64,000 nucleotides of DNA from Microbacterium oleivorans (GTDB lineage Bacteria; Actinomycetota; Actinomycetes; Actinomycetales; Microbacteriaceae). The stretch is taken from NCBI RefSeq assembly GCF_023715745.1, contig NZ_JAMBOV010000002.1:186001-250000 (forward strand). Reading direction: 5' to 3'. The notes beneath the pieces are model-generated. The model did not search any database. It was not told where the DNA came from and saw only the letters and a list, made by a program, of their open reading frames with translations. Both the position numbers and the translations under genes were made by a program. Numbering within the stretch: position 1 is the first letter of the stretch; the number at the start of each line of letters is the position of its first letter. Of the stretch, positions 32,262 through 39,534 are shown piece by piece.

Positions 32262-33626
32262 GTGCCGTACGTCACCGCAGCAGGCGACAGCTTCGAGCGC
32301 GCCGGCCGTCTCAGTCACAGTGCAGCGGCCGTCCAAGCGATGGCGGATCATGCCGAGTTCTTCGTGCCGGCGGACGCGCTGGCCGACGCTACGTGGGTCC
32401 GCGACGTCGTGGTGCCGAAGTCGTCGCTATCTGGCGCGGATGCATCGTCATCGCTCGACTGGGCCATTGCAATCGATGGCTCACACCTAACGCAGCAGGT
32501 GCGCGACGGGATGCCGTCCGTCCTTTACGGGTTCGCGCAGGCTGCCGCCGCGCTCGTCGACCTGGCCGTAATGACCGAGCAGTCAGCAGCGCGCTTCGTG
32601 GACCCCATCGAAATGGAACGGGCCGTCTCCACGGCGCTCGTCACCCTCGACCTTCCCGTTGCCGGCGCCTATTCCCGCGAAGGCATCGACATCAAGACGT
32701 CGTGGCGCGAACTGACGAACCGGATCTTCCGCGAGAAGTATGTGGAAGTCGACGGCTTCAAGCACAGTCTACTTGAGCTGCTCTTCCGCCTGCACGGCGT
32801 CCCGGGCGGCGCAGCCGACTCGGTCCCGGTGAACTGCCCCGACTGCTCCATCAGAGACCTCGCCGTCGAGTACGACGGGATGAAATGCCCCGCTTGCACC
32901 CTGGACCTCTACCCGACCGACACCCTCCGCATCCACGAGGGGGTCCAGGAGGACAAGTCGAACGAGGAGTCGCTCGGGCGTCTGCGATCGGTGATCGAGC
33001 TCCTGGTGCTCGTCGGACTCACGACCCTCATGTGGGAACGGTCGCGTCGGTTCCTCCTCCCGCGGACGCTTTTCATTCAGGACGGCCCGCTCGCGATGTA
33101 CGGCGAGCCGGCAAAGCTACGTGCGCAGGCCGAGCGGTACTTCCGGGCGATGGCGAACTCAACCCCCGGCGAGGCGCCGTACATCTGCGGCATCGAGAAG
33201 TCAGGTGCGTTTGTCGACTACGGGCGCGCGCTCGCACGTCACGACCTCGTCCAGCCCGGAGAAGTCGTCATCTGCGGGAGGCAGATCCTGGAGAAGCTGG
33301 TAAGCACCAACGATCCGATCGCCTACGGTAAGGAGACCTACTGGGGTCGGAAGTTCATCTACCGCAGCCTTGACAGCCGAGTCGTCGTGATCACCGTCCC
33401 GCCCCTCAGCGGCAGCGCGTACGATGCCCGCGGCGGACAGCCGGGCCCCGACGGGTACCCGACGCTCCCGGCGATCCTGGATGTCATAGATCGCACTGGC
33501 TCCTCGATGTACCAAGATGGCATCATCCCAGTCGCCGCCGCGCACGGACGGGCGGCCTTCCCGATCGGCGTCGGCACGGACGTGCTCCGGCTCGTCGCGC
33601 GCGAAAAGCTTGGGCTTGCCCGCTAA
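32262..33626 (+). CDS. NurA-type nuclease with inserted zinc ribbon
   Basis: A 454-residue protein. NurA motifs: D72 in the AIAIDGSHLT segment; D274 in LFIQDGPLAM; and the C-terminal PVAAAHGRAAF with H429. These acidic and histidine positions match the RNase H-like nuclease that works with HerA. A zinc ribbon (C192/C195, C209/C212) is inserted between the motifs; it is not part of classical NurA. GTG 32262 is two bases after the HerA stop; there is little room for an SD, so translation is likely coupled. It probably degrades or trims invading DNA, using HerA as motor. Exact polarity is unknown. Confidence 0.8.
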   Translation: MPYVTAAGDSFERAGRLSHSAAAVQAMADHAEFFVPADALADATWVRDVVVPKSSLSGADASSSLDWAIAIDGSHLTQQVRDGMPSVLYGFAQAAAALVDLAVMTEQSAARFVDPIEMERAVSTALVTLDLPVAGAYSREGIDIKTSWRELTNRIFREKYVEVDGFKHSLLELLFRLHGVPGGAADSVPVNCPDCSIRDLAVEYDGMKCPACTLDLYPTDTLRIHEGVQEDKSNEESLGRLRSVIELLVLVGLTTLMWERSRRFLLPRTLFIQDGPLAMYGEPAKLRAQAERYFRAMANSTPGEAPYICGIEKSGAFVDYGRALARHDLVQPGEVVICGRQILEKLVSTNDPIAYGKETYWGRKFIYRSLDSRVVVITVPPLSGSAYDARGGQPGPDGYPTLPAILDVIDRTGSSMYQDGIIPVAAAHGRAAFPIGVGTDVLRLVAREKLGLAR

Positions 33627-33644
33627 GTGAGAAGGAGGGGCATC

Positions 33645-34694
33645 GTGCTCCAGCCATCGCCGACGCGGACGCGCCAGCACGCAGCCTCCCGTACAGCGCC
33701 GACCCGCTATCTGTCGCCGTTGCGATACCCGGGCGCTAAGTCCAAGCTGACGCCACTCATCGGCGAGATGATCCGAGACGCGCGCGACCGCCGTGCTCTC
33801 CACGGGCACGTCACGCTTGTGGAGCCGTTCGCGGGTGGTGCGTCGACGACATTGAGATTGCTCACAGACGGCGTGGTCGATCGCGCGATCATCGGCGATG
33901 CGGACCCAATGCTCTCGGCATTCTGGCATGAGGCCGCGAGCGCGCCCGAGCGACTCGTCGAGCGCATGTCCGACGAGTTCGATCGCTACCTCGCGATCGG
34001 TGGCGATGTGGCCGTCGCGCGCTGGGATTACTGGCGCGCATGGCAACCGGAGCTGGGGGTTTCGCCCGACGAGACTCGCGCCACGCTCGCCGTGAAGTGC
34101 CTCTTCCTTAACCGCACCACCTTCTCGGGCATTCTCCATGGCAGCGCCGGCCCGATCGGCGGCCGCGCGCAAACGAGCGACTACACCATCGGCTGCCGCT
34201 ACCCCGTCGATGGCCTAGCCGAGCGCATCCGCTGGATCGGGCATCTCGCCGACACTGGCCGCCTGATCCTCGTCCACTCCGGCACCTGGCGCGAGACACT
34301 CGACCTCGGCGTCGAGTTCGTAGACGATCCGCAGGAACTCGTCGCGTACCTCGACCCTCCCTACATCGAGAAGTCGGACCGCCTTTACGCGACCGGGTTC
34401 GAGGGCTCTGGGCGCGCCCCGGACGTCTGGCGCGGGATCGGGCCGCATCAAGCACTCGCCGGCTACCTCCTGACCACAGCCCCGTTTCGCTGGATTCTCT
34501 CCTACGACTTCCATCCGGAGCTTCTGGCCAACGGACTGCTATACGGACGGCGACGCACGATTCCGACTCTCGACGCACGTGCCGCGGGAGCAGGAGCGTG
34601 GCGGATCAAGAACTATACAGTGGCTTTGCAGCATTCGGCATCGACGCAATCGAGTCGGCGGGACGTCAAGGAACTCATCTTGACAACGCTGTAG
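33645..34694 (+). CDS. D12-class adenine-specific DNA methyltransferase
   Basis: A 349-residue alpha-class N6-adenine methyltransferase (Dam family). Motif X is LRYPGAKSKL (about 27-36), motif I VEPFAGGAST (about 59-68) and motif IV AYLDPPYIEK (DPPY at 237-240). Recognition of a short target such as GATC is typical of the class, but the specificity here is unknown. The start is GTG 33645, six bases behind an AAGGAGG SD; an upstream GTG at 33627 lacks an SD. It is in the middle of the operon, and this arrangement with a second methyltransferase next to it is unusual. Confidence 0.88.
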   Translation: MLQPSPTRTRQHAASRTAPTRYLSPLRYPGAKSKLTPLIGEMIRDARDRRALHGHVTLVEPFAGGASTTLRLLTDGVVDRAIIGDADPMLSAFWHEAASAPERLVERMSDEFDRYLAIGGDVAVARWDYWRAWQPELGVSPDETRATLAVKCLFLNRTTFSGILHGSAGPIGGRAQTSDYTIGCRYPVDGLAERIRWIGHLADTGRLILVHSGTWRETLDLGVEFVDDPQELVAYLDPPYIEKSDRLYATGFEGSGRAPDVWRGIGPHQALAGYLLTTAPFRWILSYDFHPELLANGLLYGRRRTIPTLDARAAGAGAWRIKNYTVALQHSASTQSSRRDVKELILTTL

Positions 34695-34774
34695 CGATAT
34701 CCCCAGTTATGGCGCGGCCGAATACTGCGGCGTCGATAGGTTGGATGACGGGCTGCCAAGTCGGAAGAGGAGCA

Positions 34775-36922
34775 ATGGCGCGGATTCACGAGCTGCTAGG
34801 ACAACTTCGCGCGTCGAACCCGTCACTCGCAGCTGAGATCGAGCGCGAGGTCGACGTACTGTCGGGGCGGCGCGCCTTCGGGCTCAACTTCGAGCGGCAT
34901 ACTCCAGAAGCCGTCGAACTGCCGGGCCGGAAGGTTCGCGTCGGCGACAAGGTTCGGGTCCAGCCGCCACGCGGGGAGCTTTCCAGGGCCGCGCACCGAG
35001 CGCTCTACCGAGTTGTGTCGATCGAGCGGCGCGGCGGTAGCCGAGAAGCCATGATCGCGCCGATCTCGGAGAATTCCGGGGACCCAGAGGCTGGCGACAC
35101 CAGTAGATCCACTGATGTCGACGACCTCGTCGTGGTCGCTGAGTTCCGCGACCCGATCTACCCCGGTCTTGTGTCGACCGGCAAGGTTGAGCGCGGCGGA
35201 GACAAGCCCTTCCACACCGTCATCAACGCCGAGAACTTTCACGCGCTTCAGACCCTTCTGTTCACGCATCGCGGCAAAGTCGACGCCATCTACATCGACC
35301 CTCCATACAACACCGGCGCGCGCGACTGGAAGTACAACAACGACTACGTCGAAGGCGACGACCTCTATCGCCACTCAAAGTGGCTTGCATTCATGGAACG
35401 GCGTCTACTCATGGCGAAGGAACTCCTGAACCCGGACAATTCGGTCCTCATCGTCACCATCGACGAGAAGGAATACCTCCGACTCGGGCTGCTACTAGAG
35501 CAGACGTTCCCGGAGGGGAAGATGCAGATGGTTAGCTCCCTCATCAACCCGACTGGTGCAATCAGAACGAATGAGTTCACGCGCACCAACGAGTTCATCT
35601 ACTTCGTCTCATTCGGTGCTGCCGAACTCGCGGCGGACACGACGGACATCGGTGAGGGCGAGGAAGTTCGCTGGAACCAGCTCCGCCGCTTCGAGCTGTC
35701 GTCGGCCCGCCGCGGGCCGCAGCCCCGACCTGACCAGTTTTACCCGATCTATGTGGATGTCCAGACGGGTCGGATTGCTGAGATCGGTGACTCGATCCCC
35801 GTGCATGTTGAGCGAGACTCGGTGCCTGACAGGCCCGGCTGTGTGACGCTGTGGCCGTTGAAGCCCGACGGCACGGAGATGATCTGGGGGCTGACGCCAA
35901 CCTCGCTTCGATTGCGGCTGGCACAAGGGTTTGTCCGGGTCACCCGCGGGAAGGGTGCAGACGACCAATTCTCTGTCTCCTATCTCACCAGCGGAAAGGT
36001 TGGCTCTGTCGCCGACGGGAGCATCCGAATCGTCGGTCGTCGGCCGGACGGCTCGGCAATCGTCGAACGCGTCGATGGAGTCAAGAAGGTGATGCCGACG
36101 ACCCAGTGGGTTCGTGAATCCCATAGCGCCCAGGCGTACGGGACCAAGCTGCTCTCCCAAGTCATTCCGAATCGCCGGTTCCCGTTCCCAAAATCGCTGT
36201 ACGCGGTGGAGGACGTACTCAGATACTTCGTTGGCAGCAGACCAAGCGCGACGGTTGTCGACTTCTTCTCCGGATCAGGCACAACAGCTCACGCGGTTAT
36301 GCGCCTCAACAAGCAGGACGGCGGTCGACGTCGATCCATCTCGGTCACTAACAACGAAGTCAGCGCCGATGAGCAGGCGAAGCTCCGCAAGCAGAACCTC
36401 CGCCCCGGCGACCCCGACTGGGAGCAGTGGGGCATCTGCGACTACATCACAAAGCCGCGCATTCGGGCCGCTATTACCGGCCAGACACCGGACGGCAAGC
36501 CGATCAAGGGCGACTACAAATTCACCGACGTGTTCCCCATGGCCGACGGCTTCGACGAGAACGTCGAGTTCTTCACCCTCACCTACGAAGCGCCGATGCG
36601 CGTGCAGTCAAACCGAGAGTTCGCGCGGATCGCACCATTCCTGTGGTTGCGCGCTGGCTCGCAAGGACGTCGGATCGAGTCTCTCGAGACTGGCTGGGAC
36701 GTCGCCGACGCCTATGGTGTCCTCGCGGATCTCGACCAGACCGACGCTTTCCTGACTGCGCTTGCCAACACTCCGTCGGTAGCGATCGCGTACATCGTCA
36801 CAGACGAGGACCGGCTGTTCGAGGCCATATCGCGCGAGCTCCCGTCCGGCGTTGAGCCGGTGCGGCTGTACCAGTCGTATCTCAGCAACTTCGAGATCGA
36901 CGCGATGCGGAGTGTGCGATGA
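34775..36922 (+). CDS. Beta-class Mod-type DNA methyltransferase
   Basis: A 715-residue N6/N4 methyltransferase of type III Mod architecture. Motif IV DPPY (175-178, in DAIYIDPPYNTGARDW) precedes motif I FFSGSGTTAHAV (497-508), the beta-class order. A long middle region (about 250-480) holds the likely target-recognition domain, and a tail extends from 600 to 715. ATG 34775 follows GGAAGAGGAG; the open frame extends 59 codons upstream, across the end of the D12 gene, but has no SD. The stop overlaps the Res gene (ATGA), as mod/res pairs do. It probably protects host DNA and defines the target site of the helicase partner. Confidence 0.9.
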   Translation: MARIHELLGQLRASNPSLAAEIEREVDVLSGRRAFGLNFERHTPEAVELPGRKVRVGDKVRVQPPRGELSRAAHRALYRVVSIERRGGSREAMIAPISENSGDPEAGDTSRSTDVDDLVVVAEFRDPIYPGLVSTGKVERGGDKPFHTVINAENFHALQTLLFTHRGKVDAIYIDPPYNTGARDWKYNNDYVEGDDLYRHSKWLAFMERRLLMAKELLNPDNSVLIVTIDEKEYLRLGLLLEQTFPEGKMQMVSSLINPTGAIRTNEFTRTNEFIYFVSFGAAELAADTTDIGEGEEVRWNQLRRFELSSARRGPQPRPDQFYPIYVDVQTGRIAEIGDSIPVHVERDSVPDRPGCVTLWPLKPDGTEMIWGLTPTSLRLRLAQGFVRVTRGKGADDQFSVSYLTSGKVGSVADGSIRIVGRRPDGSAIVERVDGVKKVMPTTQWVRESHSAQAYGTKLLSQVIPNRRFPFPKSLYAVEDVLRYFVGSRPSATVVDFFSGSGTTAHAVMRLNKQDGGRRRSISVTNNEVSADEQAKLRKQNLRPGDPDWEQWGICDYITKPRIRAAITGQTPDGKPIKGDYKFTDVFPMADGFDENVEFFTLTYEAPMRVQSNREFARIAPFLWLRAGSQGRRIESLETGWDVADAYGVLADLDQTDAFLTALANTPSVAIAYIVTDEDRLFEAISRELPSGVEPVRLYQSYLSNFEIDAMRSVR

Positions 36923-39534
36923 AGTTCACGCTCAAGGACTACCAGCGCGATGCCGTCATCCAGGTTCTCGACAACCTCGACCGTGCGCGCACCAAGTACC
37001 ACGCGGATCATCCCAAAGAGACATCGTTCACGCTCACGGCGACGACCGGCGCCGGCAAGACCGTCATGGCGGCCGCGGCCATCGAGGCGCTGTTCTACGG
37101 GAATGACGAGTTCGAGTTCGCCCCCGACCCCGGTGCCGTGGTGATCTGGTTTTCGGACGACCCCAATCTCAACGACCAGACCCGCATCCGACTCATGCAG
37201 GCGTCGGAGAAGCTGACGCACGATCGCCTCGTCACCGTCGAGTACCCGTTCTCAGTGCAGCAGCTTGACCCCGGCAAGGTCTACTTCCTCAACACCCAGA
37301 AACTCACCGCGACGTCACGCCTTACGATGAAGGCCGCCCGCTTGCGGGCGACCGAACAGACTGGTGCCGAGACCCTGATCTCACCCGATGGCCTTGCGTG
37401 GACCATCTGGGAAACACTCGCCAACACGATCGACGACGACGGCCTCACTGTGTACCTCGTGATCGACGAGGCGCACCGCGGCTTCAACACGAAGGCGACG
37501 AAGGACAAGCCGACGATCGTCAAGGGTCTAGTCGACGGCACCGAGACCGGCGTGCCGATCCCGGTCGTCTGGGGCATTTCAGCCACGATCAAGCACTTTG
37601 CCGACGCGATGGGCGACGCGGCGCTCAGCGCCGACCGCGAGGCGCTACCCGCGGTGACGGTCGACCCCGCTCGAGTTCAGGCATCCGGCCTCATCAAGGA
37701 CAAGATTGTCCTCGACATCCCGGCCGAGTCCGGCAACCTCGAGACGGCGTTGGCGACTCACGCTGCGCAGAAGCTCAAGGACTCGGCGCGACGCTGGGGC
37801 AAGTACCTCGAGGCGCAAGCGACGCTTCCCGGCGAGAAGCAGACCGAGTTCGTCGTGCCACTCCTCGTGATGCAGATTCCGAACGTCGAGGACGCCGACA
37901 TGGTTGGCCTGTGGCTCGACACTATCGCTGGCGAGATCGGGGATCTTCGTTCCCTTCACGTTAGGCACGTGCTCGGCGATCACAGAACGCATTCTTTCGG
38001 CTCGTGGGAGATCGATTGGATCGAGCCGCAGCGAGTCCACGAGACGACCGAAGTGCGCGTGCTCGTGGCCAAGGACGCGATCTCGACTGGGTGGGACTGC
38101 CCCCGCGCCGAGGTCCTTCTGTCGTTCCGGCCCGCGACGGATCACACGCACATCACGCAGCTGCTCGGACGGATGGTACGCACTCCGCTCGCGCGCCGTA
38201 TCCCCGGCGACGATCGGCTCAACGCTGTGAACTGCATCCTGCCGCACTTCGACCGGACCACAGCCGGGAACGTTGCGCGGTTCCTCACCGGTCTGATCGA
38301 GGAGATGCCGGGCGGGCCGGCGATCGAGATCCTCCTCGATGGGCGCGAACTGGGGAAGAACCCCAACGTGCCCGACTCGGTGTGGGAATGCTTCGACGAC
38401 CTCCCTTCGCTCGTGGTTCCGCAGCGTGGCGCGCGGCCTGTCAAGCAGCTCATGAGTTTGGCGCAGGCGTTGTCGGCCGACGGGCTGAAGCCGCGTGCGA
38501 TCAAGTCGGTCGAGCGCCAAATGCACTCTGCTCTTGAAGCCCTCGCAGACCGCTACGACGGGCAGCTCCGCACCGCAGAGATCGAGGTGCGGACGGTGCG
38601 TGGCATGTCGATCGCGGGCCAGTTCGGTGGCAACAAGCTGAGCTATGCCGACTTCGCGATCAGGGCCGACGACCGCGCGATCCGCGTCGCCTTCGAGGAT
38701 GCGAAACGGGCGTTCGGGGCCGACATCGCCCAGTCCTACGTCGACCACTTGGCCGGCGATGACGACCCGGACGCAGACGACGACGGCCTGCGGGCTGCCT
38801 ACGTGAAGGCTGCAGCCCTCGCTACGGTTCCGGCCGTGCGCGACAAGGTTGATATCGCCGCAAAGGATCTTGTCGACGAGTGGTTCGCCGACCATCGTGT
38901 CGCCCTGCTCGGGCTGTCCGACGAGCGCCGCGAAGCCTACGACGAGATCCGCGCCCAAGCTGTCGAGCCGCAACTCCAGCCACTTCATCGGCCGAGGAAC
39001 CGGATGGCCGACTTCAAGGAACTCGAGGGCGAGCAGGTCAAGGTCGCGCAGCTGATCGACAAGCACCTCATGTCTGACCAGACGGGCTGGTACCCGCTCA
39101 CCAAGCTGAACGACTGGGAGAAGATCGTGGTGCAGCGCGAGGTGTCACGCCTCGACTGCCGCGGCTGGTACCGGAACCCGTCCGTCTCCTCAGCCGACTC
39201 CCTCGGGATCACGTACCGCGATGCCGCCGGCAACTGGCGGGCGATGCATCCGGACTTCATCGTGTTCAACGAGATCGGTGGCGAGGTGCGGCCCTCGATC
39301 GTGGATCCGCACGGCACCCACCTGGATGACGCTCTCGTCAAACTCCGGGGGCTCGCGCTCTATGCCGCCGAGTACGCGGATGTCTACCACCGGATCGACT
39401 CGATCGCGAATCGGCCGGGGGGTGAACTGCGGGTTCTCGACATGAAGGACGACGTCGTTCGGAACGCCGTTCTCCACTCAGGCCAGACGCCGGCCGAGCT
39501 GTTCGCCGGTCCACTCGGGAAGAAGTACGCGTGA
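36919..39534 (+). CDS. Res-type DEAD/DEAH helicase-nuclease
   Basis: An 871-residue protein of the type III Res family. Walker A TATTGAGKTV (40-49) and the DEAH box D183-E184-A185-H186 are followed by motif VI-like HITQLLGRMVRTPLARR. The C-terminal part has HPDFIVF (P778-D779), the PD start of a PD-(D/E)XK nuclease. The position where ExK is expected reads IVDPHGTHL, so the canonical lysine is absent and D796 and H798 take its place. It works with Mod in cutting unmodified DNA after translocation; altered active-site chemistry is possible. It overlaps Mod by ATGA and the UvrD gene by GTGA. Confidence 0.88.
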   Translation: MKFTLKDYQRDAVIQVLDNLDRARTKYHADHPKETSFTLTATTGAGKTVMAAAAIEALFYGNDEFEFAPDPGAVVIWFSDDPNLNDQTRIRLMQASEKLTHDRLVTVEYPFSVQQLDPGKVYFLNTQKLTATSRLTMKAARLRATEQTGAETLISPDGLAWTIWETLANTIDDDGLTVYLVIDEAHRGFNTKATKDKPTIVKGLVDGTETGVPIPVVWGISATIKHFADAMGDAALSADREALPAVTVDPARVQASGLIKDKIVLDIPAESGNLETALATHAAQKLKDSARRWGKYLEAQATLPGEKQTEFVVPLLVMQIPNVEDADMVGLWLDTIAGEIGDLRSLHVRHVLGDHRTHSFGSWEIDWIEPQRVHETTEVRVLVAKDAISTGWDCPRAEVLLSFRPATDHTHITQLLGRMVRTPLARRIPGDDRLNAVNCILPHFDRTTAGNVARFLTGLIEEMPGGPAIEILLDGRELGKNPNVPDSVWECFDDLPSLVVPQRGARPVKQLMSLAQALSADGLKPRAIKSVERQMHSALEALADRYDGQLRTAEIEVRTVRGMSIAGQFGGNKLSYADFAIRADDRAIRVAFEDAKRAFGADIAQSYVDHLAGDDDPDADDDGLRAAYVKAAALATVPAVRDKVDIAAKDLVDEWFADHRVALLGLSDERREAYDEIRAQAVEPQLQPLHRPRNRMADFKELEGEQVKVAQLIDKHLMSDQTGWYPLTKLNDWEKIVVQREVSRLDCRGWYRNPSVSSADSLGITYRDAAGNWRAMHPDFIVFNEIGGEVRPSIVDPHGTHLDDALVKLRGLALYAAEYADVYHRIDSIANRPGGELRVLDMKDDVVRNAVLHSGQTPAELFAGPLGKKYA

